Notes under the pieces: model-generated | What the model was told of the DNA's origin: nothing | What the model saw: the letters and a program-made list of their open reading frames with translations, nothing else | Databases searched by the model: none | Origin: JACPYF01 sp947085525 | GTDB lineage: Bacteria > Patescibacteriota > Saccharimonadia > Saccharimonadales > Saccharimonadaceae | Direction of reading: 5' to 3' | NCBI GenBank assembly: GCA_947085525.1 | Contig: CAMTWU010000003.1 | Coordinates: 1 to 64,000, forward strand | Length of the DNA: 64,000 bases | Program-made: the position numbers and the translations under genes | Part shown: one piece after another, positions 24,906 to 33,338 of the stretch | Numbering within the stretch: the stretch's first letter is position 1 | How the letters are laid out: the number at the start of each line of letters is the position of its first letter

Positions 24906-25337
24906 TCAAGTGGTCTGCAGCCATACGTGGCCGTCGGGTTGTGTGGGGTTGAAATATCCCTCAACCTTCGTGACCCCCTCTACTGAAGATCGAACGTCAG
25001 ATCTCGAAGTGATTTCTCCCTCGAACTCGTAGAGGTTTCCCTCTGCCATTCGTGGGACAAGTTTCGCCTTGAGGCCTTTAACCTTCAGTTTCGGAGGATC
25101 GCCTATATAACCCTCTTTGACAGGTTTCAGTGTGAACTTGTGAGTTTTCCTCGAGGGCTCTTTACAAGCCTCTTCGAAAACTTTTTCACTCGGACCTTTT
25201 GTGGTCTGAGGACGGTCATCGGTTCCTAGCAGCATCGATGGCAATCGAATCCTACCTTTCTTGTCATATGTCTCTGGGGGCGCAGAGACACGCTTACTCC
25301 AAAATGAGTTATCGAGCTTGGGCTCGACATAAAACAT
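24906..25337 (-). CDS. Orphan hypothetical protein
   Basis: Up to 143 residues, hydrophilic, basic and proline-rich in the first half, then a region with alternating hydrophobic residues (LKVKGLKAKLVP, LYEFEGEITSR). No cysteine, no membrane segment and no family recognised. The first ATG lies directly after a TATAAT box, so a real start further in (the TTG at codon 33 or ATG at codon 36, after an AAAGGTAGG box) is possible. It has a strong terminator of its own and higher GC than its surroundings, which suggests acquisition. Confidence 0.55.
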   Translation of the reverse strand: MFYVEPKLDNSFWSKRVSAPPETYDKKGRIRLPSMLLGTDDRPQTTKGPSEKVFEEACKEPSRKTHKFTLKPVKEGYIGDPPKLKVKGLKAKLVPRMAEGNLYEFEGEITSRSDVRSSVEGVTKVEGYFNPTQPDGHVWLQTT

Positions 25338-25374
25338 ATTATATCAAAAAATCTTGTGTTCTGCAATAGCTGGC

Positions 25375-26247
25375 TTATGTTGCGATTGTGTATACTTTTA
25401 ACCCAGCAGGATGGGCTTTGTATATCAATGGCGTTGTCATAGATTTGACTTCACCATCCATCGAAACTTTCAACGCCTTTTTGCGTGAATGTATTTCTAA
25501 CTCTTTTGTGGTCGTATGTAGATCTTTGCTAGAATCTCGTTTGCCGACCATTATCGATATAACCAGTTGCATCATGGCGATCAACCTTTTTGTGCGAATG
25601 ACATATAAAAATAATAGTCCGGTATCGATACGACTGCGCTGCGCTAGCCCCACCCGATCCAAATCGTATTTGTTATTGCCAACAAACACCATCGGGGTTT
25701 TGATAGTTTTTTTCTTACCATCATATCTAAATTCCAGATGCAGTATTCGTAGGTTCATCAGGGCATGAACTGTCGCTACAAACGCCGCTGGCCATTTGCC
25801 TACTATGCCCGATATTTTTTCGCGCTTTGCGACAGTTATGGGATAAACACCAACACTAGAATTGTTAATGAATACTGTGTCGTTGACGGTGCAGTAATCT
25901 ACAGCAACTGGCTTGCCTGTCGCGATAACAGCAACAGCCTCGTCTAGATCTATGGGCAACCCCAAATCTTTTGCAAAATGATTCAGTGTCCCTAGAGGTA
26001 GGATAGCCATCGACGTATTGGTAACAACCGCAATGTTGGCGACAGCGTTTACTGTGCCATCTCCACCCGCTGCTACGATAATTTTTATTTTATGATTTTG
26101 TATCTGCTTTGTTAAACTCTCAATACCCTTGGTTATTTCTAAAAAAAACAACTCACCATCATATTGTTTGAAAGCCTTTTTCAAATCGGCCAGCGATGTT
26201 GAGCTACTGCCAGACGATGGATTATATATGACGGCAGTTTTTGGCAT
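25375..26247 (-). CDS. Diacylglycerol kinase family lipid kinase
   Basis: 290 residues. The DAGK catalytic domain occupies the N-terminal half: YNPSSGSSS, the nucleotide motif VAAGGDGTVNAVAN near residue 58, and LPLGTLNHFAKDLG near 82. The C-terminal half is the usual YegS/DgkB beta-sandwich. It phosphorylates a lipid alcohol such as diacylglycerol or undecaprenol at the membrane. It overlaps the PAP2 gene by one base, making a kinase/phosphatase pair. Confidence 0.93.
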   Translation of the reverse strand: MPKTAVIYNPSSGSSSTSLADLKKAFKQYDGELFFLEITKGIESLTKQIQNHKIKIIVAAGGDGTVNAVANIAVVTNTSMAILPLGTLNHFAKDLGLPIDLDEAVAVIATGKPVAVDYCTVNDTVFINNSSVGVYPITVAKREKISGIVGKWPAAFVATVHALMNLRILHLEFRYDGKKKTIKTPMVFVGNNKYDLDRVGLAQRSRIDTGLLFLYVIRTKRLIAMMQLVISIMVGKRDSSKDLHTTTKELEIHSRKKALKVSMDGEVKSMTTPLIYKAHPAGLKVYTIAT

Positions 26248-26777
26248 TATATTTTCAGTAGCTTTATGATTACTGCCAGGCTAATCGTGCCTAAAAACCA
26301 GCCCATCACAACGTCTGATGGAAAGTGTGCACCCAGGTAGACTCGGGATATTCCTACCAATAATATTATTCCCACTAGCACACCAGGGACAATAATATTC
26401 CACGGGTTAGGAAGGTGAACGTATGCCAAATATGCTAGCAGTCCGTAAAGTACCGTTGCTCCAAACGTATGACCACTAGGGAAGCTATAGCTTTGTATTT
26501 TCATACTTTCTACATATATAGTTTCAGGGCGTGTTCGGTGAACGAGGTATTTTATGATCGTATTTCCGCCCATAGCTAGTGTAGTCGCGATCAGCGCGTA
26601 GGCGATTCGTTGGTAGCCTTTTATCGATGCACACGTGGCAGATATAACAGCTAGAGTGATGATGAATGTTGGGTGACCAATAAAGCTAATGGCAGTCACG
26701 ATAGGTAGTAAGTTAGCTGGCATGTGTTTCACCCAAACAGCTATAGTTTCGTCAAAATTTCGTAACATTTGATGCAT
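26247..26777 (-). CDS. PAP2-family phosphatase
   Basis: 176 residues with about five transmembrane helices. All three phosphatase motifs are present: KYLVHRTRP, SFPSGHT and SRVYLGAHFPSD, with the catalytic His residues on the outer face. Likely undecaprenyl pyrophosphate or phosphatidate phosphatase. Being translated before the lipid kinase, it suggests recycling of the cell-wall carrier lipid. Confidence 0.93.
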   Translation of the reverse strand: MHQMLRNFDETIAVWVKHMPANLLPIVTAISFIGHPTFIITLAVISATCASIKGYQRIAYALIATTLAMGGNTIIKYLVHRTRPETIYVESMKIQSYSFPSGHTFGATVLYGLLAYLAYVHLPNPWNIIVPGVLVGIILLVGISRVYLGAHFPSDVVMGWFLGTISLAVIIKLLKI

Positions 26778-26830
26778 ATTACCAGTATAACAAACAGTGG
26801 CTGGCTATGCGGGTGCTACACGTGTAAGCT

Positions 26831-27580
26831 TTATTCCATACTAGGCATAGTTGCCGGCTCTGACTGACCAGGTATTATGTATTGGTTTTCACCTAGTTCT
26901 TTGACTGGGCTCGGTGCTTTTATCGATACACCACTATATTCAAATGTAGTTACAGTTGTGCCGTCGCTGGTTTTACGTAACTGATAGTCTTTGTCGTCAA
27001 ACCAAATTGTTTGTTTTTGGTCTTGTGCGCTAGAGTCTATTACTTCATATTTGAAACACATCAAATCACCGCATTTTTCTTTGCCAATTTTCTTGTATGT
27101 AGTGGTATTTTTTGCCTCTTCTGTTTCACCTTCTTTTTTGGCTGGTTCTTTGAACTCTACTTTTTGTTCTTGCGTCTTCTCTTGCTCTGTATCTTTTGCA
27201 GTTTGTTTGTACCATACGTCACCAGATTTAGTATAGGTTACTTTTTCGATGGTTATTGTTTCGTACGGGCTACCGTTCATATCCATTTTCATATGGCTTT
27301 TTTCGCCATCAATTTCAAATACACTTTTGTTACCATCTGCGTCAGTTGTGGTCATCCTGTATTGTTTGTTTGCTTTCCAGCTAGATAGAAATTTACAGAC
27401 GTCTTCGTCATCTGACTCACATGGTACATTAGCCACACTGCCACCAATTCCATTAGAGGCTTGGTCTTTGTTAAGGGCTTTGTACGCACCATATCCGACC
27501 GCACCAATCAAAACTACGACGATCACGGCTATTAATATGGTCGAAAAGCCACGTTCGTCTTTATACATTTTCAAGTTCAT
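26831..27580 (-). CDS. Membrane-anchored protein with pilin-like N-terminus
   Basis: 249 residues. The N-terminus DERGFSTILIAVIVVVLIGA resembles a type IV prepilin cleavage site (G-F) plus the hydrophobic helix, though Glu5 is absent. The outer domain is Lys/Glu/Thr-rich and beta-strand-like, with Cys residues in VPCESDDEDVC and KCGDLMC that could form disulfides. It looks like LppX/LolA-type carrier or pseudopilin-anchored proteins, but I cannot assign it. The ATG at 27578-27580 is about 9 nt after AGGAA. Confidence 0.65.
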   Translation of the reverse strand: MNLKMYKDERGFSTILIAVIVVVLIGAVGYGAYKALNKDQASNGIGGSVANVPCESDDEDVCKFLSSWKANKQYRMTTTDADGNKSVFEIDGEKSHMKMDMNGSPYETITIEKVTYTKSGDVWYKQTAKDTEQEKTQEQKVEFKEPAKKEGETEEAKNTTTYKKIGKEKCGDLMCFKYEVIDSSAQDQKQTIWFDDKDYQLRKTSDGTTVTTFEYSGVSIKAPSPVKELGENQYIIPGQSEPATMPSME

Positions 27581-27713
27581 ATACATTTCCTGCTTATGGT
27601 TAGTTAGCTTTATTTTAGTCCCCGTAGAGCTTTGTTGTCAAATCTTAACCAAGCTAACAGCGCTACCAATAATATGGTACAATAAAGGTAATTAAACAGA
27701 TTGGAATCACAAA

Positions 27714-27791
27714 ATGGCAAAGCACAAAAATTGGCACAGCGCTACGCGCAAACGACTTTTGAAGAAAAAGCTCAAAAAAGCTGCAAAATAA
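27714..27791 (+). CDS. 25-residue highly basic protein
   Basis: MAKHKNWHSATRKRLLKKKL plus KKAAK, ending TAA. Twelve of 25 residues are Lys or Arg and three are His or Trp near the N-terminus, so nucleic acid binding is likely. A TACAAT -10 box lies about 30 nt upstream. The composition is like very short ribosomal proteins, but I do not match it to a named one. The neighbours are unrelated and on the other strand. Confidence 0.5.
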   Translation: MAKHKNWHSATRKRLLKKKLKKAAK

Positions 27792-27894
27792 TCTAGACTT
27801 GTTTGGTGACTTACTAGCGAACTCATCTTTCATTTCCTTCGGACAGTAATAACCTTGCTCTCGAGGTATATGTCTAGTGTAGTGACACTTATAC

Positions 27895-28179
27895 TTAGGA
27901 ATAGATCAGTATACCAATCACTATGATACTTTCCGTTAACATCCATAAAGAGCTTGAAATAATTAAGGGCGTATTTTTTATTTTTATACCATATGCAAGC
28001 CATACCACAGCCGCAATTGCGAATAATAACCATGTAACTAAAGAAATAGCCGTTGTGTCTTTGGTGGTGAAAATATCTACGATCTGTGGAATTGTGGAAA
28101 GGGGTTCAATAATAGCAACAGCTAGAACAAGTTTCTCTAGAATACCGCCATTTTTATTCTTTACTACATGTCTGCTCAT
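27895..28179 (-). CDS. SemiSWEET-like (PQ-loop/MtN3) transporter
   Basis: 94 residues, three transmembrane helices. The PQ motif is in EPLSTIPQIVDIFTTKDT, followed by SLVTWLLFAIAAVVWLAYGI, typical of a SemiSWEET half-transporter that dimerises to move sugars. Length is normal for the bacterial family. The ATG at 28177-28179 is preferred to the TTG one codon upstream. Confidence 0.85.
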   Translation of the reverse strand: MSRHVVKNKNGGILEKLVLAVAIIEPLSTIPQIVDIFTTKDTTAISLVTWLLFAIAAVVWLAYGIKIKNTPLIISSSLWMLTESIIVIGILIYS

Positions 28180-28253
28180 CAACAGTAATCATAACAGATT
28201 TTCATAGCATAATATGTTAGTATCTGAATAGATAATCAGGAGGGGAGAACTTT

Positions 28254-28535
28254 ATGTCATTTCAAGCATATCTAGATAATATAGAAGAAAAAACTGGTAA
28301 AACACCGAACGAATTTATTGCTATGGCAAAGGAAAAAGGCTATGACGATCCCACAACAAAATCAGGAGTAATCGTTGACTGGTTAAAACAAGATTTCGAT
28401 CTAGGTCGTGGTCATGCAATGGCGCTAGTTCACGTTATCAAAAATGGTGCCAAGATCAGTGATAAACATGTTGGTACTGACACTGTGCACAACGATCTAT
28501 CAAACACTCTAAAACTCGACGGCAAAGATCAATAA
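28254..28535 (+). CDS. DUF4287-family protein
   Basis: 93 residues. MSFQAYLDNIEEKTGKTPNE is the typical start of DUF4287 proteins, followed by WLKQDFDLGRGHAMALVHVI. Soluble, helical, function unknown; such proteins often occur beside DUF1801 and VOC genes, as here. A strong GGAGGGGAG box precedes the ATG. Confidence 0.85.
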   Translation: MSFQAYLDNIEEKTGKTPNEFIAMAKEKGYDDPTTKSGVIVDWLKQDFDLGRGHAMALVHVIKNGAKISDKHVGTDTVHNDLSNTLKLDGKDQ

Positions 28536-28536
28536 A

Positions 28537-28917
28537 CTAGTTACTAAGAACAGATAGAATATTACCAGCGGGGTCTTTGAACCACGCGATATCTGGTCCA
28601 CGATTGACGGCTTCGCCGCGTGCAATGGCTTTTTCGTCTTGACCCATTTCTGGATAGCGTTCAAACTCGATGCCTTTGCCGACCAGCTCGTCGACAGTTG
28701 TATCAATATCGTCAACGACAAAATTTAATACCGTGAAAGTTGCAGGTTCGTGATTGTCCTTTTGATACAAAAATATGTTGTAGTCACCCGAAACTGTCAG
28801 TTTCAGACCCATCCAATCCTCGTCTACTTTTAGTCCTAAAGTCTCCTCATAAAATTCTTTGGCTTTTGCTATATCATTAACCGAGTAACCACTAAACGCT
28901 GTATTGTCTTTTAACAT
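28537..28917 (-). CDS. VOC-family (glyoxalase/bleomycin resistance-like) protein
   Basis: 126 residues, two beta-alpha-beta-beta-beta units. DIAKAKEFYEETLGL is the standard first helix; FTVLNFVVDDIDTTVDELVGKG starts the second unit; PDIAWFKDPAGNILSVL ends it. Probably a small-molecule binding protein or metalloenzyme; few metal ligands are obvious. GGGAGG precedes the ATG. Convergent with the DUF4287 gene. Confidence 0.88.
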   Translation of the reverse strand: MLKDNTAFSGYSVNDIAKAKEFYEETLGLKVDEDWMGLKLTVSGDYNIFLYQKDNHEPATFTVLNFVVDDIDTTVDELVGKGIEFERYPEMGQDEKAIARGEAVNRGPDIAWFKDPAGNILSVLSN

Positions 28918-28976
28918 TTCACACCTCCCTTTATTTCTATTTTTATTATACTCTCAGTTTTTATATAATACTAAGT

Positions 28977-29396
28977 ATGAGCACACTAAAAACAAGACTA
29001 AACGATGCTAGTGTAGAGGATTTTATAACTACCTCAACTAGTGGAGTGAAAAGGGATGACAGCTTTGTCCTATTGGAACTATATTCGAAAGTAACTGGCG
29101 AAAAACCAAGAATGTGGGGCACAAGTATCATTGGTTTTGGTTTGTATCACTACAAATCCGAGCGCAGTAGTCAGGAAGGTGATTGGCCGCTGGCGGCTTT
29201 TTCACCTAGAAAGCAAAGTCTAACATTATACGTATCACCTGGATTTAATGGCTACTCTGAATTATTAGCTAAATTAGGCAAGCACAAAACCAGCAAAGCA
29301 TGTTTGTATATCAACAAACTGGCTGATGTTGATATAGAGATACTAGAGCAAATTGTCAAAAAATCGTATATAGATTCAAAGGAAAAACTAATCTAG
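28977..29396 (+). CDS. DUF1801-family protein
   Basis: 139 residues. The pattern PRMWGTSIIGFGLYHYKS, WPLAAFSPRKQSLTLYV and LGKHKTSKACLYINKLADVD is that of DUF1801 (YdhG-like, an SCP2/frataxin-like fold). Function unknown. TATAAT at 28964-28969 ends 7 nt before the ATG, so leaderless. Divergent from the VOC gene. Confidence 0.88.
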   Translation: MSTLKTRLNDASVEDFITTSTSGVKRDDSFVLLELYSKVTGEKPRMWGTSIIGFGLYHYKSERSSQEGDWPLAAFSPRKQSLTLYVSPGFNGYSELLAKLGKHKTSKACLYINKLADVDIEILEQIVKKSYIDSKEKLI

Positions 29397-29457
29397 CCTA
29401 ATGTAAATTTGCGAAAATATTGCTATTTATACCATACTATGACATAATATGTATTAA

Positions 29458-31569
29458 ATGAGCAAAGGTTATAATCTGCCAAGAGCAGAATCTGAATTAG
29501 AGGTCGTAGAATCAACATTCGACTACGGTGCTGGTATTCAGAGTTATATCGATGATGCCGAAAAAAACAATATATTGCGCCCGCATCAGGTAGGTGTATT
29601 TAATGATATTCAAGAGTTCATGGCACAGTCCGGAGAACGAAGAGGCTACGTACAATTTCCTACTGGGACTGGTAAAACCGTTATATTTGTTGAATTATCA
29701 AAAGCAATACTAGAGACTGAAAACAAAGAAGGCAAACGACCAAAGATACTAGTTGTCACTCCGAAAGTTGATTTGGTGCATCAGACAGTTGGTAAAACCA
29801 AGAAAAAGGGCTATGGAAAGTTTGCCCCCGACCTAAAGGTTAGTGCATATTTTTCTGATAGTACAGAAGAAGACAGAAGGTCTTTGCAGAGTTCAGATGT
29901 AGTAGTTACCACATATAAATCGATGAACCTCATGACGCAACAAGGCCAATTCGAAGAACGAACGTCAGAAGAGGTTGAGGCAATGGTACAGGCAAAACTA
30001 AAAAAAATTATTCAACAGGACGGTGCATATTTTGGTAGAATTCCAGGAAAGTTTAACACGATGTCTCAACAGCTGACTAATGCAGAAGGCTTTCTTTTTG
30101 GGCAGGATATGCGCAACAAACCCACTAACAAAGCCCTGATTGATCTTTTTGATGTCATCATTCTAGACGAAGTACACCACGTTATGGGTGAAACAGCAGG
30201 GCGGATTGTCGAATCATTGCCACGACACAAGCCAATCATTGGGTTTACGGCGACCCCAGATGCAAACCAAAAGCGCAAAGTAGAATCACGTCTGCCACAA
30301 AAAATCCATAATTTAGAAGTAAATGAAGCTATTGGTATGGGGCTATTATCACCTATCGTTCCAATTGGTGTAAAAAGTAGTGTAGCAATGGCTGGTCATG
30401 ATATTTTCGATGCAGAAGGTGAATATTTAGATGAAAAAATCAGCCACCTGGCAAGTTCAGCAATACGTAACAGTGTGATAGTGAACATGGCCAAGGTGTT
30501 GGCGGACGAGAAAATAGGCACAATTGTTAGCAGTCTGCCAGGAGACAGGGCGCTGCATAGCCGATTACTTGCACAGCAAATGCGCGCTGCAGGCATCAAG
30601 GCTGAAGCTGTACACAAGGATGTTACATCTGTAGAAAGACAACGTATTTACGAAAGTTTTGAGACGGGTGAGATCGATGTTCTAACATATGTGGAGGTGC
30701 TCGGTGAAGGTTGGGACAGTGAACGCGCAAAAGCTATTATTAATGGACGGCCGACCAGGTCTCTGATTATTGCGAAACAACGCCTAGGTAGAATACTTCG
30801 TCCCGGCAACTTTGCATTATCTATTGATGTCATTGATAAATATGACAAATTTAATCCACCCCTGCTTACGAGTGACTTACTTGACGGTTCAGATATCGAT
30901 CGGGGCCAAATATTTGGTACGCTGACACCTGAACAACAGGAGCAAAAGGATAGAGTTCTATCCGAGCTTGGTCGTGTAGCAGGCATAGTTCCACACCTAC
31001 CGGCTGACTACACAAATTTTCACGCAAGCCTCAGCGACTACAGTCCAATTGTCGGTGGTAATATCGCATCAACTACGGGAAAAAGCTACTCTGTTGCTAA
31101 AAGCGTGGTCAGAACTACAAAAGGAATATCGGAAGAAATTTTAGATAAATTATGGGCAGACAGCGGCCGAAACCCCGATGTTATGGAAGGTGTCTCTGGC
31201 TATACAATTCGTCGTGGATACGAGCGGAAAGAATCTGAAAAACTAATTGCGGCAATTCCAGAAAATAATCCGGAAAAAGTACTAAAAGAAAAAGATGGCT
31301 CTCAGTGGATGTCGTCAGAGGGACTAGTCGTCCTTTTTGGTAATCGTTATCCTAAACTGAATAAAGTAACAATGGAAAAAATTTTAAATGAAGTTAAAGA
31401 CCTGCTAGATTGGAAACCGCTTGTATTCCAGGAGCCACCCCATGCAGGTTCATCAACCAGGCCATTTGTATATAAAGCCTACAAAGCTGATGACAGTAGT
31501 ATCGAGATGCTAAATAACCAACTAAGAGACTATTTTATAACCATGGAACAGCTCGAAAATGACAAGTAA
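29458..31569 (+). CDS. SF2 DEAD/DEAH-type helicase
   Basis: 703 residues. Walker A is FPTGTGKT at about residues 67-74, motif Ia VVTPKVDLVHQT, motif II DEVHH at 237-241, motif III GFTATP at about 262, and motif VI QRLGRILRPG at about 441. This is a ResIII/Rad25-like DNA translocase or helicase core. The last 200 residues are not a recognised nuclease or methylase; they contain helix-turn-helix-like stretches. The gene has a CATAAT -10 box 9 nt before its ATG. Two unrecognised genes follow in the same direction, suggesting a DNA-processing or defence module. Confidence 0.9.
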   Translation: MSKGYNLPRAESELEVVESTFDYGAGIQSYIDDAEKNNILRPHQVGVFNDIQEFMAQSGERRGYVQFPTGTGKTVIFVELSKAILETENKEGKRPKILVVTPKVDLVHQTVGKTKKKGYGKFAPDLKVSAYFSDSTEEDRRSLQSSDVVVTTYKSMNLMTQQGQFEERTSEEVEAMVQAKLKKIIQQDGAYFGRIPGKFNTMSQQLTNAEGFLFGQDMRNKPTNKALIDLFDVIILDEVHHVMGETAGRIVESLPRHKPIIGFTATPDANQKRKVESRLPQKIHNLEVNEAIGMGLLSPIVPIGVKSSVAMAGHDIFDAEGEYLDEKISHLASSAIRNSVIVNMAKVLADEKIGTIVSSLPGDRALHSRLLAQQMRAAGIKAEAVHKDVTSVERQRIYESFETGEIDVLTYVEVLGEGWDSERAKAIINGRPTRSLIIAKQRLGRILRPGNFALSIDVIDKYDKFNPPLLTSDLLDGSDIDRGQIFGTLTPEQQEQKDRVLSELGRVAGIVPHLPADYTNFHASLSDYSPIVGGNIASTTGKSYSVAKSVVRTTKGISEEILDKLWADSGRNPDVMEGVSGYTIRRGYERKESEKLIAAIPENNPEKVLKEKDGSQWMSSEGLVVLFGNRYPKLNKVTMEKILNEVKDLLDWKPLVFQEPPHAGSSTRPFVYKAYKADDSSIEMLNNQLRDYFITMEQLENDK

Positions 31570-31650
31570 TTCAAAACAACAAATTTTAGTTGCCAATTAT
31601 ATATAAATATGTTAAAATTAGTCAATAATATGAATGTGGAGACTCAATAA

Positions 31651-33333
31651 ATGTCATTTAATACCAATGCTGAGAAAATTTCAAGCCAACGCCAACCCGA
31701 ACTTCTAGCAGAAGTAATTGTTCGTTGTAACGATAGGCTCGATGAACTAGAAGAAGAAAGAAGTTTCGTTAATCCTGATACAGAATTTGATAGGCAAGAG
31801 ACTCTTGATTTACTAAACCAAGATTTTGACCTAATACCATTTGAAGATCTGCGAGATTCTTTAAAAGGAAACGAGTTAGAACATAAAAAGGCAAATCGAT
31901 CTGTATCTAATGTGGACAAAGAGATCGACCTTGAATCTAGGCGTTTAGATGCTTTAGCTCGATCACTTCCAGCTCATGTTCGTGAGCAAGCGATAAAGGC
32001 AGCTCAAGCGAAAATTGACGAGTTCAAAGACCGTTTTGAACCCGGACATAGTGAAAGGCATGCAAGACTAAGTAGCCTCGCTGTGCAAATAGCCCTAACT
32101 AGCGACGCAGAGGCACTTTTTAGTCGTGAATGGTATGTAGCTGCAGAAAATAGGCCCGAAGAAGAAGTATTTACAAGTGATAATCACTGGGATGATGAAG
32201 AGGAAACTGAAACTACAGAAGTATCTGTAGATGATGAAGAGCAGGTAGAAGAAGAGCAAGAGCTAGGTCCATATGCCGAGCTTGCTGATCAGATACCAAC
32301 CTTGACCGATCGTCTAGAGCGGTCTTATTCGTCGCACCAACATATCTATGGAGAAATCGAAACAGCGTATACTGTATTGACTCGTATTCTTGATCCAAAT
32401 TTTGATTTTGATACCGCAACTGACGAAGAAAAAGCAGCATATACACAAGTCAAGGTTGTACTGCCAAAGTTTATACCTAGTCTCATGAAAAATGGCGAGC
32501 TACAACTAGACCACCCATTACTAAAAGTCTATACAACAGAAGATATTGATGATTTGCAACGACGGTTTAGAGCTTTTTCACCGAAAGACCGCGCTGAATT
32601 TGACGGACTAGAGTCTCGTGTTTTACAGACTGCTGAGGTAGCTTTTAATTATCCAGATAGCCAGATACCAAAAGATCTTGAAGGGGCCTTAGAACGTATG
32701 CATGCTGAAGCACCTAATCGAATTGGGTTGCGATGGGACAAGCTTAACAAATATGCCGATCTTGCATCTGATGCAATTCGACAAAAAATGAAAGGTGGAG
32801 GCAAGCAAAATCTGTATCTAAAAGAGTATATTTTTGATGCTCGAGATACTAGTGGAACCGAACCAAACTTTTCATTCATATATCAGTTTATTGCAGACGA
32901 ATTTGCTCTGGAAGTACATGCGAAACGGCTTGATGTAAAATCTAAAATGACGAATACACGTTTTGAAAATAACTACCACATCATAACTGAATGGTACAAA
33001 GAAGCAAAAGATCTAATAGACCAAGTTCCACGGGAAATATGTTTAGCAAAGAGAAACAGGGGAAGAGTTGTCACTAGACATGGTGGCAAAGAGCAATTCA
33101 ACGCATGGTCGGCCGTGCGTTCAATCACCGGTCTGATCGAAGATATCAGCATTCGTCGGAATGGAACAGGTGATCCTAAAGTACTGAGACATAAGTCTGT
33201 TGAACGCGATTATCAAGGTGCTCTTAATGCCCAGTTTGCATTGGGTCATATGGTAGACGAAATGATCGAAAGACTACGCATCCACGGCATTGCTCCTGAC
33301 TATGTTAGTGAAGACATTACACCTCTGGACTAA
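31651..33333 (+). CDS. Unrecognised protein of the helicase cassette (560 aa)
   Basis: 560 residues, hydrophilic, no membrane segment. An N-terminal helical region (coiled-coil-like NDRLDELEEERSF, VDKEIDLESRRLDALARS) is followed by a very acidic linker at about residues 168-206. A C-terminal half rich in helices ends with basic stretches (KRNRGRVVTRHGGKEQF). No catalytic motif was found. A GGAGA box precedes the ATG, 81 nt after the helicase stop; the next gene starts 5 nt after its stop. Probably a structural or regulatory partner of the helicase. Confidence 0.7.
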   Translation: MSFNTNAEKISSQRQPELLAEVIVRCNDRLDELEEERSFVNPDTEFDRQETLDLLNQDFDLIPFEDLRDSLKGNELEHKKANRSVSNVDKEIDLESRRLDALARSLPAHVREQAIKAAQAKIDEFKDRFEPGHSERHARLSSLAVQIALTSDAEALFSREWYVAAENRPEEEVFTSDNHWDDEEETETTEVSVDDEEQVEEEQELGPYAELADQIPTLTDRLERSYSSHQHIYGEIETAYTVLTRILDPNFDFDTATDEEKAAYTQVKVVLPKFIPSLMKNGELQLDHPLLKVYTTEDIDDLQRRFRAFSPKDRAEFDGLESRVLQTAEVAFNYPDSQIPKDLEGALERMHAEAPNRIGLRWDKLNKYADLASDAIRQKMKGGGKQNLYLKEYIFDARDTSGTEPNFSFIYQFIADEFALEVHAKRLDVKSKMTNTRFENNYHIITEWYKEAKDLIDQVPREICLAKRNRGRVVTRHGGKEQFNAWSAVRSITGLIEDISIRRNGTGDPKVLRHKSVERDYQGALNAQFALGHMVDEMIERLRIHGIAPDYVSEDITPLD

Positions 33334-33338
33334 TAACT

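Noticed and set aside
24731..25300. Repeat of GTCTCTGCGC near both minus-strand orphan genes
   Set aside because: The shared block is only 10-12 bases and the flanking similarity is weak. It may be chance or a distant duplication, and I could not extend it.
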